Assembly: GCA_038257245.1 (NCBI GenBank)
Contig: JBBSJL010000003.1
Location: 1 to 64,000 of the forward strand
DNA: 64,000 nt
From: JAGQNP01 sp038257245
GTDB taxonomy: Bacteria > Patescibacteriota > Saccharimonadia > Saccharimonadales > JACQNP01
Direction: 5' to 3'
Below are positions 36,742-45,813 of the stretch, in pieces (position 1 is the first letter of the stretch; each line of letters starts with the position of its first letter). Made by a program: the position numbers and the translations under genes. The notes under the pieces were generated by a model. It ran no database searches, was not told the DNA's origin, and saw nothing but the letters and a program-made list of their open reading frames with translations.

Positions 36742-39035
36742 TGGGTAAAAAAAAGCAACCAGAAGAACGCAGACCAGACCTTAGCATCCCTGATCAAGAG
36801 GTGCTGGAGGAGAAGGTTGCAGCCATGCTAGAAATAGATGCAAAACCCCCAAAAACCCCCAAGGTTGAAGATAAAGATCCAAAGACAGAGGTTAAAGCTC
36901 CAGAAGACCCTAAGCAATCAGAGCAACCAGAAGAAACACCAGCTAGTACCGACGAACCTGTAGAAGAGATAATTACGTCCGCTCCAGAATTGCCTTCAGA
37001 CGAAAAGTCCCCAGAATCTGAGGAAGATCCAGAAGATCCAGAAGAGCTAGAAAAACTAGAAGACGGTGATGACGACGAAGTCGACGTAGAAGAAATCGAA
37101 GACCCAGAAGACCCAGAAGAAAAAATATTAGATCTGGATTCAGCACCTAAAGAAGCGGCGATTGTTGGCGAAATCGAAGACGAAAAAGCTAATCCTAAAG
37201 AAGAGCCAGACGTTGAACCCGAAAAAGAGGTTGAACTAGACGAGCCACTTTTAGAAGACGAGGGAGCTCCTGAACCCGGCACATCCGACAAGACCAAAAA
37301 AACCGAACCGGTTAAATCAAAGCTGGATAGTGTCATCGAAGATACTAAAACTGGTCGTGCCGTAGAAGACATCATTGCAAAAGATGCAGACGAAATCCTC
37401 GAAATCGAAGACGAAAAAGTTAAAAAACAATCTACCAAAGATACTAAAAAGCCGCTGGGCAAAAAAATTACTGGATTTTTCAAGGCATGGTGGAATAATC
37501 CAAAAGCCAGATGGTCTACGATAATTATTTTGCTTACACTAATTATCGCAGTACTAGCTATCCCAACTAGCAGATATTATTTGCTCAACACAGTCGGAGT
37601 ACGTGCCAAGGCCTCTATTGTAATTGTTGATGAGAGTACGGGTCAGCCACTAAAAAACGTACAAGTTGCCATTGGAGAAGTTAGCACAAAGACCGATACC
37701 CAGGGTAATGCCAATCTTGAAGAAGTAAAGCTAGGGGCACAAATATTATTGGTTCAAAAGCGAGCGTTTGCAGAGTCAAAACAGCAGACAACTATCACGT
37801 TCGGTAATAATAAACTGCAAAAACAAAGTCTTAAGCCGACGGGAGTGCAATATTCATTTGTCGTTCGTGATTATTTGAGTGACAAACCGGTTGAAAATGT
37901 AGAAGCAATTAGTGGCGAGGCCAGTGCCTTGTCAGATAGCAACGGCAAAATAAAGCTCACAGTTGATGATACCCAAAATTTGGATAAGTTTGATGTTAGT
38001 TTCGTAAAAGAGTTCTTTCGCGAGGACAAAATAAGTATAGATACGACCAATAAAATAGAACAAACAGTATATGTTGTGCCCGCTCGTAAGCATGTTTTTG
38101 TTTCCAACAGAACCGGCAAATATGATGTTTACTCAGTTGATATCGATGGAGCTAATGAAAAACAGTTACTAGCCGGGACGGGTAACGAGAGAGATGATGT
38201 TTACCTTGCAATACATCCTGGATCAAGTGTCGCTTCATTTGTTTCAACGCGTACTGGCGACACAAACGAAGACGGATTTAAACTAAGCACCCTTACTATT
38301 ATTGATGCTCAGTCAGGGAGCAATACAGAAGTTACTAGTTCTGAGAGGATTCAGGTAATTGGCTGGATCGGCGATAATTTGGTTTTTGTTCAGGCTACTT
38401 CTGGAGCTAGTGCTGACAAACCAGACCGACATAAGTTATTTTCATATAACTACAAATCTCAAAAGTCCACAGAGATTGCAAAGAGTAACTACTTTAATGA
38501 CGTAGTAATAGCTAATGATATGATATATTTTGCACCATCTGGTGCACTACAGCCAGAAGAAGCCAAATTGTACATGGCTAAAGCCGAAGGCGGAGAAAAA
38601 ACAGAAGTTGCGCCCCAAGAGGTCTACAAGATTTTCAGAGCAGATTATGACAACTTAATTCTATCTGCAAACCAAAGCTGGCTGAATTTGCGTATTGGAG
38701 AACAAAAAGCGACCTCGACTAGTGCTCAACCAACCAACCCAAAATCTCGAACATATATTGATAGCAAAGATAATAAAAACAGTCTTTGGGTGGATAATCG
38801 TGATGGCAAAGGCGTGCTAATCAGTTATGAGCCAGAATCACGTAATGAACTGACACTTAAGAGCGAGAATGGTCTAAGCTACCCTGTGTATTGGTTAAGC
38901 AATAGAACAATAATCTACAGAGTTACAAATCAACAACAAACCGCAGATTATATCATTAGTTTAGATGGTGGTGAACCTAAGAAAATTACTGACGTAACCA
39001 ACGCAGACGCTGTAGACGGCTGGTATTATTATTAA
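36741..39035 (+). CDS. Membrane-anchored surface protein, paralog of the 34178 protein
   Basis: A 764-residue protein with the same layout as the 34178 product. An extremely acidic, proline-rich cytosolic region covers residues 1-235, a membrane span lies near 260-278, then come two CarboxypepD_reg-like domains (IVDESTGQPLKNVQVAIGE; VRDYLSDKPVENVEAISGE) and a C-terminal propeller (YSVDIDGANEKQLLAGTGNERDD). The shared LLAGTGNE/VLAGTGNE blade shows the common origin. The acidic region is about twice as long as in its paralog. The next gene starts five bases after its stop. Confidence 0.75.
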   Translation: MGKKKQPEERRPDLSIPDQEVLEEKVAAMLEIDAKPPKTPKVEDKDPKTEVKAPEDPKQSEQPEETPASTDEPVEEIITSAPELPSDEKSPESEEDPEDPEELEKLEDGDDDEVDVEEIEDPEDPEEKILDLDSAPKEAAIVGEIEDEKANPKEEPDVEPEKEVELDEPLLEDEGAPEPGTSDKTKKTEPVKSKLDSVIEDTKTGRAVEDIIAKDADEILEIEDEKVKKQSTKDTKKPLGKKITGFFKAWWNNPKARWSTIIILLTLIIAVLAIPTSRYYLLNTVGVRAKASIVIVDESTGQPLKNVQVAIGEVSTKTDTQGNANLEEVKLGAQILLVQKRAFAESKQQTTITFGNNKLQKQSLKPTGVQYSFVVRDYLSDKPVENVEAISGEASALSDSNGKIKLTVDDTQNLDKFDVSFVKEFFREDKISIDTTNKIEQTVYVVPARKHVFVSNRTGKYDVYSVDIDGANEKQLLAGTGNERDDVYLAIHPGSSVASFVSTRTGDTNEDGFKLSTLTIIDAQSGSNTEVTSSERIQVIGWIGDNLVFVQATSGASADKPDRHKLFSYNYKSQKSTEIAKSNYFNDVVIANDMIYFAPSGALQPEEAKLYMAKAEGGEKTEVAPQEVYKIFRADYDNLILSANQSWLNLRIGEQKATSTSAQPTNPKSRTYIDSKDNKNSLWVDNRDGKGVLISYEPESRNELTLKSENGLSYPVYWLSNRTIIYRVTNQQQTADYIISLDGGEPKKITDVTNADAVDGWYYY

Positions 39036-39039
39036 AGAC

Positions 39040-39264
39040 ATGTGGAAAGAAGAAAACAGCGTAATTACTAGGGAGTTCAACTTCGATGATTTTAAATCTG
39101 CTCTAGAATTTGTTAACAAAGTTGGGGCAATTGCCGAGAAGGCCAATCACCATCCTGACATTGAACTGGGTTGGGGGAGAGTTAAGGTTAGCTTATCTAC
39201 ACATAGCGAGGGCAAAGTAACAAATAAAGACAGAAGTCTTGCTAGCGAAATCGATAACTTATGA
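39040..39264 (+). CDS. Pterin-4a-carbinolamine dehydratase-like protein
   Basis: A 74-residue protein matching the core of the PCD/DCoH family. F-x-F-DDFKSALEFVNKVGAIAEKANHHPDIELGWGRVKVSLSTHSEGKVTNKD contains the paired active-site histidines (HHP) and the TH of the last strand. It lacks the first 20 or so residues of a typical 95-residue member. The family dehydrates 4a-hydroxy-tetrahydropterin, yet no aromatic hydroxylase is visible here, so a different role is possible. It overlaps the next gene by four bases. Confidence 0.8.
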   Translation: MWKEENSVITREFNFDDFKSALEFVNKVGAIAEKANHHPDIELGWGRVKVSLSTHSEGKVTNKDRSLASEIDNL

Positions 39265-39485
39265 AAAAGACGTCAAATAAATGGTTTAAAAAGGTCAGAT
39301 GGAGCTACTTACCGATAAGTTGGCAAGGTTGGTTAATTCACGCGATATTTTTAGTGTTTCTTCTAACCGTTTTGCAGGCGGCAATTCGTGGTGAGCACTC
39401 GGTAAGTGATGTATTTTATGTAATTTTCCCACAATGGGTATCTGCAGCGGTTGTAATGACATGGCTGGCGAGCAATAAGTCATAA
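39261..39485 (+). CDS. Small two-span membrane protein, unknown
   Basis: A 74-residue protein with a basic, tryptophan-rich start (KWFKKVRWSYLPISWQGW) and two membrane spans at about 24-42 and 50-70. The start overlaps the stop of the dehydratase-like gene. I recognise no named family; small proteins of this composition are common in patescibacterial genomes. Confidence 0.6.
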   Translation: MKKTSNKWFKKVRWSYLPISWQGWLIHAIFLVFLLTVLQAAIRGEHSVSDVFYVIFPQWVSAAVVMTWLASNKS

Positions 39486-39542
39486 GCAAGAAGTATTGAT
39501 TACAACAAGCTTATGGTAAAATAAGTTCCAAGGAGAGTAAAC

Positions 39543-40238
39543 ATGAAAAGAATTATTGGGCTGGTATTGGTAGCATTCTTAGTTTTATCATTTGTACCTA
39601 GTATTAAAACGTTCGCAAATGAAGAATCGACAGATACTACAACTACCGAAAACACGAATAGCGAAGATGTTACGAAAAACGAATACGAATTAGCTGACAA
39701 AAATGCAACAGACTACATGGCTAAACTAGAGGAAAGGATTGCCGCAAGAAAAAGTGCCCAAACGGCGAAGCTTACTACGGCAAAACAGAATCGAATTAAA
39801 ACACGATGTAAGGCGGGGCAAGATTTAGTTAATAAAGTTTCCGAGACAGCCTCAGAGACTAAAACCAATAGATATGCAATTTACGATAAAGTTATAGGCC
39901 ATGCCACAAAACTTAGCGACCGCTTAAAAGAAAACGATCAAGATACTATAAAACTAGACGAGAGCATTACCGAACTAACAGCCTTGGTAGATCAATTCAA
40001 GAAAGATTTATTAGACTTGCGACAAACAGGACAAGACATAGTAGCTATGGACTGTGCGGCTGATCCAAGTGGGTTCGCAGCATCACTAGAATCACTAAGA
40101 ACAGCCAGGAACGCGTTGGTTACTAATTCCGAGGCCATTAGGGCCTACGTCAAAGATTCTCTGAAACCTGTACTGCAGGATATTAGAACCAGTATAGGTG
40201 AAGCTAAGAAAGAGGAGACAAAAGATGGATCCCAATAA
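39543..40238 (+). CDS. Secreted helical (coiled-coil) protein, copy 1
   Basis: A 231-residue protein with a signal peptide (residues 1-22, cut near TFANE), a threonine/glutamate-rich linker and a long helical domain. Two cysteines are set in RIKTRCKAGQ and IVAMDCAADPSGF. The same two-cysteine helical domain occurs in the product of 40986. AAGGAG precedes the ATG. It is followed by an overlapping membrane protein gene, a pairing that is repeated next door. Unknown function; an exported structural or adhesive role is inferred. Confidence 0.7.
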   Translation: MKRIIGLVLVAFLVLSFVPSIKTFANEESTDTTTTENTNSEDVTKNEYELADKNATDYMAKLEERIAARKSAQTAKLTTAKQNRIKTRCKAGQDLVNKVSETASETKTNRYAIYDKVIGHATKLSDRLKENDQDTIKLDESITELTALVDQFKKDLLDLRQTGQDIVAMDCAADPSGFAASLESLRTARNALVTNSEAIRAYVKDSLKPVLQDIRTSIGEAKKEETKDGSQ

Positions 40239-40983
40239 AGAATCAGTGGATAGCCCAACTCCAAACCAAGAAGATTCTGGCCCAACACAGATTGTTATAA
40301 ATAGCGAAGACGGTAGCATAGAAACAAAATCAATGTCTGGCAGTACAGAAGCAGCGAGGGCTGATATGGGTAACAGTGATAGTCCTTCTACTGATGAAAC
40401 TACTGTACCGACACCGGAACAAGAAAAAGCGCCCGAACCCAGTCCTAGTGATGATAATATGGCTGAAACAACAGAAGGAACAGAGTCTTCTTCAAACACT
40501 TCAGAGGTGGATGAGCCTATAAATGACTCACCAGAAGCTCAAGAAGTACCAGTAGACGAAACAACCAGTGATAGTGATTCAACAACAGATCAGGCAGAAA
40601 CCGAAATTCCTGCATCTACTCCATCAGAACCAAATGTTGAGGAAGCAACACCAACCGTAGGTAACGAAAATAACCCGATGGCTATTCCGCCGCAACCCCC
40701 AAAAAAGGCGGGAGCACCTAAAGTAGCAGTCGCGGTGGCAGTCATAATTGCAATCTCGCTAATGGTGGTTACAGTGTTTGCGTTTCTAATGTCACAAAAG
40801 TCAGACACTAACAACGCCACTACGAGTGAGGTTACTCAACCAGAACAACCTGCTCCAGAGCCCGTAACAGGTGCAGAAATAGACAAAATAGCTGATGAAA
40901 TTGATACAGAAATTGATAAAACAACAGAGGATAAAGACATCCCATCGACTGATAGTGTAAGTGATCAAGGATTAAATCTATAA
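40225..40983 (+). CDS. Membrane protein partner, copy 1 (disordered N terminus, one span)
   Basis: About 252 residues: MDPN start, about 150 acidic, proline/serine/threonine-rich residues, one membrane span near residues 170-190, and a short outer tail ending in D-x-G-L-x-L. I start it at the ATG at 40225 behind GAGGAG; a GTG nine codons earlier lies deep in the preceding gene. The MDPN start, single span and C-terminal ending recur in the 41592 product, showing that the gene pair was duplicated. Confidence 0.65.
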   Translation: MDPNKESVDSPTPNQEDSGPTQIVINSEDGSIETKSMSGSTEAARADMGNSDSPSTDETTVPTPEQEKAPEPSPSDDNMAETTEGTESSSNTSEVDEPINDSPEAQEVPVDETTSDSDSTTDQAETEIPASTPSEPNVEEATPTVGNENNPMAIPPQPPKKAGAPKVAVAVAVIIAISLMVVTVFAFLMSQKSDTNNATTSEVTQPEQPAPEPVTGAEIDKIADEIDTEIDKTTEDKDIPSTDSVSDQGLNL

Positions 40984-40985
40984 AT

Positions 40986-41591
40986 ATGATAAATATTTTT
41001 AAAAAAATACCAGTACTAATATTTCTGAGCATCTTAGCATTCCCAACAATAGTGAGTGCTCTACCGGCTAATCCTCCGAATGGAAGCACTTTAGAACAAC
41101 GGGCAAAGCTACGTACAGACGAACAGAGAGTTAAATTAACAGAAAAAGAGATAACCAGATACAAAACCCGTTGTATAAAAACTCAGAACACTGTTAGAGA
41201 GATTCAGAATAAACTAGCCCCAATAATCACCAAAAGACAATTGGTTTACAAAAAAGTCGATGCAAAACTGTGGATTACTATTGGTCAGCTCAAACTTGCT
41301 GGTAAAGATACTTTTACATTGGAAGCAGAGCGGGCTGAATTTGCAAAGAGGGTAGACGTATACAATAATATTCTCAATCAGTACAACCAGACTTTGGATG
41401 ATATTGTGGTAATGAACTGCGAAGCAGACTTGAATGCATTTATAGCAAGGGTTAAGACAGCACGTGAATATCACCAAGCCTTGAGGACACAGTCAGAAGA
41501 TATCAAAACTCACATAGTCGACAACGTTAAAAGTACATTGTCAGATTTTGCAACTTCCTTGCAACCAAAAGCATCAACGGAGAAAGAATAA
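40986..41591 (+). CDS. Secreted helical (coiled-coil) protein, copy 2
   Basis: A 201-residue protein with a signal peptide (about residues 1-24, ending SALPA) and the same long helical domain as the 39543 product. RYKTRCIKTQ and DDIVVMNCEADLNAF carry the two conserved cysteines at matching positions, and IKTHIVDNVKSTLSDF matches IRAYVKDSLKPVLQDI. It lies three bases after copy 1 of the membrane partner and is adjacent to copy 2 of that partner. A disulfide between the two cysteines is plausible, given the DsbA-like enzyme in the window. Confidence 0.7.
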   Translation: MINIFKKIPVLIFLSILAFPTIVSALPANPPNGSTLEQRAKLRTDEQRVKLTEKEITRYKTRCIKTQNTVREIQNKLAPIITKRQLVYKKVDAKLWITIGQLKLAGKDTFTLEAERAEFAKRVDVYNNILNQYNQTLDDIVVMNCEADLNAFIARVKTAREYHQALRTQSEDIKTHIVDNVKSTLSDFATSLQPKASTEKE

Positions 41592-42131
41592 ATGGATCCT
41601 AATAATCAACAACCCGTGCAACCAAACCAGAATACTATTCCTACCCCAACGTCGGGGCAGCCTAGTAACACCGCTCAGCCTCCAGCCACTGTGGCTGGAC
41701 AACAGATTATACCCCAGTCAGACGTAACATCACCGCAACCTATTGCCCCAGACACACAAACAATGCAATCTACTATGCCTGGCCCGCAGAGTCAAAACTC
41801 TATTACTCCACCTATGCCAAGCAATGGCCAGCAGCCAGTTGTAACAAGCGGTGGCCCCAAAAAACCGAAGCTGTTAATTATCGTTATTGGTTCTGTACTT
41901 TTACTTGGGCTAATTACAGTTTTAGCTTTAATTTTTGCATCACCTAATAAATCCACAACCGATACAACCGACACTACCCAAGAACAAACACTCGAAAATG
42001 TAGGTCCACAACCAGCAGAAGCTATCGATGTAGAACAATCAAACAGTGCTATCAACCAAGATATCAGTGAATTGAATACTGACAACGACTATCCGGCAAC
42101 ACAGCTCGACGACAAAGAACTAGGGCTTTAA
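41592..42131 (+). CDS. Membrane protein partner, copy 2
   Basis: A 179-residue protein: MDPN start, 90 residues rich in proline, glutamine and serine, one span at about 93-115, then a threonine/aspartate-rich tail ending KELGL. It repeats the layout of the 40225 product in shorter form. It starts immediately after the stop of secreted copy 2. Function unknown. Confidence 0.65.
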   Translation: MDPNNQQPVQPNQNTIPTPTSGQPSNTAQPPATVAGQQIIPQSDVTSPQPIAPDTQTMQSTMPGPQSQNSITPPMPSNGQQPVVTSGGPKKPKLLIIVIGSVLLLGLITVLALIFASPNKSTTDTTDTTQEQTLENVGPQPAEAIDVEQSNSAINQDISELNTDNDYPATQLDDKELGL

Positions 42132-42150
42132 ACTTAAGCCACGAGACGAG

Positions 42151-43032
42151 TTATTTCTTCGGCTTATTGACTACAACTTGAGGGAACGGGATTTCTATAT
42201 TGTTTTTGTCGAAGGCTTTCTTGAGCCGTTTGCGGAGTTCACCATTTACATCCCATTGCTTGCCCGCAGCCACTTTGCCATTGATTAAAACTTCAATGGA
42301 ACTATCGTTGAATTCGGTAATTCTACTGAATTTTGGCACTTCTTTGATGTTCTTTTTATAGTCTGCATCAGCAGCAAGTTCTTCACCAACATGATTGATG
42401 ACGTGTTCTAGCCGATCAATATCCGTGTCGTATGCTACACCGATCTTGAGAAAAACACTTGAATAGTCCTGGGTTTTATTGGTCGACACATTGATTTGCC
42501 CATTAGGTATATAGTGAACGTGACCCTCAAAATCTCTAAGTATTGTTATTCTCATGGTTACATCTTCGACAGTTCCGTCAACATCAGATAATGTAACAAC
42601 GTCACCGACACGGTATTGGTTCTCTAATATAATAAAAAACCCGGTTACGAAATCTTTAACTAATGACTGGGCACCAAAGCCCAAAGCTACTCCAACTATT
42701 CCAGCACTTGCCAATAACGGTGCTGTATTAACACCGAGCTCGGTGATTATCATCATTGCTGCAATTACCCAAACTGCTACTTTTACAACGCCAGTTACTA
42801 GTGAGTCTAGAGTTTTCAATCGCTTCTTACGGTCAGTCTCCGTAGGGTACATATCTGGTCGGATCGTTTTGGATAATAGTTTAACACTGATTGCTGTGAG
42901 AATTCTTCGGGCTACAAGAGTGAAACCGATAATTACCAAGATGCTAATCATATGCAAATCTATCCATGTTCCAACTGCTTCTCCAAAACTAACAATATTT
43001 CTGGCAATAACTTGTGACAAATCTTCGATCAT
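42151..43032 (-). CDS. MscS-family mechanosensitive ion channel
   Basis: A 293-residue protein with three N-terminal membrane spans. The pore helix region is APLLASAGIVGVALGFGAQSLVKDFVTGFFIILENQYRVGD, the hallmark of MscS. The cytosolic beta domain and the C-terminal alpha/beta domain follow (GHVHYIPNGQI, INGKVAAGKQWDV). It opens on membrane tension and releases solutes. Convergent with the envelope module and divergent from the Sua5-like gene. Confidence 0.92.
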   Translation of the reverse strand: MIEDLSQVIARNIVSFGEAVGTWIDLHMISILVIIGFTLVARRILTAISVKLLSKTIRPDMYPTETDRKKRLKTLDSLVTGVVKVAVWVIAAMMIITELGVNTAPLLASAGIVGVALGFGAQSLVKDFVTGFFIILENQYRVGDVVTLSDVDGTVEDVTMRITILRDFEGHVHYIPNGQINVSTNKTQDYSSVFLKIGVAYDTDIDRLEHVINHVGEELAADADYKKNIKEVPKFSRITEFNDSSIEVLINGKVAAGKQWDVNGELRKRLKKAFDKNNIEIPFPQVVVNKPKK

Positions 43033-43073
43033 TACTGATAGTATATATAAGAAGTTAGGAGATTGGAATAAGC

Positions 43074-43661
43074 ATGAGCGAAATAGTGGATATTAATAGC
43101 CCAGAATTAGTAACCAACCTGCTTAATGGTGGGGTAGGAGTTCTGCCTACAGATACACTTTATGGAATTGCTTGCCTAGCATCGGATGAAAAGGCAGTTG
43201 CAAGACTCTATAGTCTCAAATCTAGGGAGAACAAGCCGGGGACGATAATAGCAGCTTCGGTCGATCAACTAGTCGAGCTTGGGTTGAAGCGCCGATACTT
43301 AAAACCAGTCGAACACTATTGGCCGGGAGCAATCAGTATTGAAATTCCTCACCAGATTAACTATCTAAACCAAAGTACAGGTAGGCAAGCTTTTCGTATT
43401 GCCAAAGACACGCATCTGGTAAAAATACTTGAAAAAACTGGTCCACTTCTAACGAGTAGTGCTAATTTGCCAGGTGAACCAGAAGCGAACAATATTGGAG
43501 AAGCTAGAGACTATTTTGGTAACAAAGTAGATTTTTATGTTGATGGTGGCGACTTATCAGGTCGAAAAGGCTCGACAATTATTAGGATTGTAGATGACGC
43601 TGTAGAGATTTTACGGCAAGGAGCTGTTAAAATAAACGAAGCAGGAGAAATTATTAGATGA
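43074..43661 (+). CDS. Sua5/YciO/YrdC-family threonylcarbamoyl-AMP synthase-like protein
   Basis: A 195-residue protein with the YrdC fold. GVLPTDTLYGIACLASDEKAVARLYSLKSRENKPG is the conserved substrate region (the K-x-R and S-x-N motifs follow in LKSRE and TSSANLPGEPE). It makes threonylcarbamoyl-AMP for the t6A modification of tRNA position 37. The Sua5-specific C-terminal domain is absent, as in TsaC. It overlaps the MazG gene by four bases. Confidence 0.85.
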   Translation: MSEIVDINSPELVTNLLNGGVGVLPTDTLYGIACLASDEKAVARLYSLKSRENKPGTIIAASVDQLVELGLKRRYLKPVEHYWPGAISIEIPHQINYLNQSTGRQAFRIAKDTHLVKILEKTGPLLTSSANLPGEPEANNIGEARDYFGNKVDFYVDGGDLSGRKGSTIIRIVDDAVEILRQGAVKINEAGEIIR

Positions 43662-43990
43662 CATTTGATGAATACCAAAAGCAGGCCCTAACCACGGCAA
43701 TAACTAACCCAGACCCACTAATGGACAAAACAATTTGGGCTATGGGTATATCTGGTGAGGCTGGTGAAGTTCTGGAAAAATGGAAGAAGATTGTCGCTTA
43801 CAAAAAGGGTGTGGTTTCTGATGAGGACCTCGGTGAAATCAAAAAAGAACTTGGCGATGTTGTTTGGTATGTAGCACTCATGGCACACAGTTTAGATTTG
43901 TCATTTGATGAAGTAATGGATTTGAATCTTAAAAAGCTGGCTGACCGCAAAAAACGTAATACCCAAAAGGGCGCTGGAGACAATAGATAG
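43658..43990 (+). CDS. MazG-like nucleotide pyrophosphohydrolase
   Basis: A 110-residue protein with GISGEAGEVLEKWKK and KKELGDVVWYVALMA, the two metal-binding helices of the MazG-like superfamily. It is more canonical than the copy at 27528. It shares one base with the NUDIX gene that follows; together they look like a nucleotide-sanitation pair. Confidence 0.85.
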   Translation: MTFDEYQKQALTTAITNPDPLMDKTIWAMGISGEAGEVLEKWKKIVAYKKGVVSDEDLGEIKKELGDVVWYVALMAHSLDLSFDEVMDLNLKKLADRKKRNTQKGAGDNR

Positions 43991-44427
43991 TGTTTGATAC
44001 GGCCACTCCTTACATAGCAGCATTTGTTGTTTTGCGAAAAGATAACAAAATTGCCTTTGTACTACGTGAAAACGTTTCTTGGATGAAGGGTTTCTATGGC
44101 TTGCCATCAGGTAAGGTAGAAAAGAACGAATCATTCTCGGCTGGGGCTATCAGGGAAGGGCTCGAAGAAGTTGGGGTCAAGCTTGCCCTAGAAGACTTGC
44201 AATACGTTCATACTATGCACAGACATGGAGATGATATGGATTGGGTTGATATATATTTTGAAGCCACTAAGTGGCAGGGTGAAATCATAAATGCCGAACC
44301 ACACGTACACAGCGAAGTTGACTGGCTTGATTTAGACAATTTGCCAGAAAACGTTATCCCACCCGTGGTTGCAGCTCTGCAGTCAATTGCCAAAGGCGAA
44401 AAATACAGCGAATACGGCTGGAATTAG
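43990..44427 (+). CDS. NUDIX hydrolase
   Basis: A 145-residue protein with a complete NUDIX box, G-x5-E-x7-REGLEEVGV, beginning at GKVEKNESF. It hydrolyses a nucleoside diphosphate linked to another group; the strand FYGLPSG precedes the box as in MutT-like enzymes. The start is GTG, sharing a base with the MazG stop codon, so translation is probably coupled. Confidence 0.88.
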   Translation: MFDTATPYIAAFVVLRKDNKIAFVLRENVSWMKGFYGLPSGKVEKNESFSAGAIREGLEEVGVKLALEDLQYVHTMHRHGDDMDWVDIYFEATKWQGEIINAEPHVHSEVDWLDLDNLPENVIPPVVAALQSIAKGEKYSEYGWN

Positions 44428-44461
44428 ATATACAAAAGGTTGTCGTTGTCTATAGATTTTT

Positions 44462-45766
44462 TCAACCAACAAACCCTTTGCGGAGCCATTCATCTAGGCT
44501 TTGGCCCCCACCAGCTGTAAGACAAAGCACCAGGTCGCCACTTTCTGCGTGGCCAGAAATAGTAGCTTTTAGGTCATCGTCTAGTTGCTTTGGTGTAGCT
44601 TTTTCGGGCTGAGAAGTTAATGCAACTAGTTTTTCGGGTGTTAATAGTTCTAAGCTCTTGTCTTCGCGGGCCAGGTAACTGGGCACAATGTATAGTTGCT
44701 TAGCGCTATCGAAAAGATGTGACAATTCTTCCTTAATAAAATGCTGGCGAGTGTTATGTAACCCCTCATAAACGATTACTAGGTTATCTGCTGCTTTTTC
44801 TTGGGCAATTTGGATAGCTCCACGAATTTTTTCTGGTGTATGAGCATAGTCGCTATAAACATTTGGTGCTATTTCTTCGAACCGTCTAGACAGACCAGGG
44901 AAGCGGTTCATATGCGTAATCAATTCCTCATCAGATACATCGGTTAAACCCTTAACTGCTTCAATTGCTAGTGCAGCATCGCGGCGGTTAACCTCTCCGA
45001 GTAAACTTAACTTGTTAACGGTTAACGTGCTAAGCGATTCATCTGATGTTGGTTCTGGCATTATTGTCACGGAATCGTTGGCTTCTATGGCTAGTTTTTG
45101 GGCATCTTTTTGCCATAATATAGTTTGCTTGGCTTGGCCAATATAATCTCGAAATGCTTGTTCATATTCTTCCCGTGTTGGATAAATATCTGGATGATCG
45201 TAATCAATGCCGCTAATTAAGCTAATTTGTGGATGAAATGCCATAAAATTATGATCGAACTCATCCGCTTCGTAAACAAAATACTGAGATTCTGGGTTAA
45301 AGTGTCCCATATGACCAAAACTGATTTTGGCTCCAAGCGAATAGCTTATAGGTATACCGACTTGCTTCATAAGCCAAATCATCATGGCTGTAGTGGTCGT
45401 TTTACCATGTGTACCGGCAATTGTGATCAAGTTTAACTTCTTTTGTTCCAAAAAGTAATTAATAAAATCATCGCGCTTACTACTGTTTATATTGTTGTCC
45501 TTACAAAATTTTAATTCAGGAAAGTCTGGGTTTTCCATTACCACAGCGCTGGAATAAACGTACCAATCTATAGGATTTGTAGTATGAACTGCTTGTATAG
45601 ATTCATAATCTTGTCCAACTTGGACGGATATTCCTCTGTCTTTTAGATAATGAACATACTGAGAATCTTGTTTGTCTGATCCAGTGACCTGAAAGCCAGC
45701 TTCTTGGGCAATTATCGCCAGAGGTCCGATGCCTGCTCCACCAATTCCAGAAAAGTATATGTGCAT
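44462..45766 (-). CDS. murC: UDP-N-acetylmuramate--L-alanine ligase (Mur ligase)
   Basis: A 434-residue Mur ligase. The N-terminal UDP-binding domain starts FSGIGGAGIGPLA, the ATP site is AGTHGKTTTTAM, and YEADEFDHNF and the GLSRRFE loop follow, then the C-terminal domain with YEGLHNTR. The GxGGxGxxxLA start favours MurC or the recycling enzyme Mpl over MurD/E/F; MurC is more likely in a small genome but Mpl cannot be excluded. It adds the first amino acid of the peptidoglycan stem. Confidence 0.8.
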   Translation of the reverse strand: MHIYFSGIGGAGIGPLAIIAQEAGFQVTGSDKQDSQYVHYLKDRGISVQVGQDYESIQAVHTTNPIDWYVYSSAVVMENPDFPELKFCKDNNINSSKRDDFINYFLEQKKLNLITIAGTHGKTTTTAMMIWLMKQVGIPISYSLGAKISFGHMGHFNPESQYFVYEADEFDHNFMAFHPQISLISGIDYDHPDIYPTREEYEQAFRDYIGQAKQTILWQKDAQKLAIEANDSVTIMPEPTSDESLSTLTVNKLSLLGEVNRRDAALAIEAVKGLTDVSDEELITHMNRFPGLSRRFEEIAPNVYSDYAHTPEKIRGAIQIAQEKAADNLVIVYEGLHNTRQHFIKEELSHLFDSAKQLYIVPSYLAREDKSLELLTPEKLVALTSQPEKATPKQLDDDLKATISGHAESGDLVLCLTAGGGQSLDEWLRKGFVG

Positions 45767-45813
45767 ACAGATAGATTACAGCGAATACGGTTAATCGTCC
45801 AGAGAGGATATTC

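Noticed and set aside
36794..37483. 229-codon serine-rich open frame on the minus strand
   Set aside because: It is the antisense of the acidic GAA/GAC-rich tail of the propeller protein; such codons read as serine and lack stops on the other strand. The same holds for 34141-34545.
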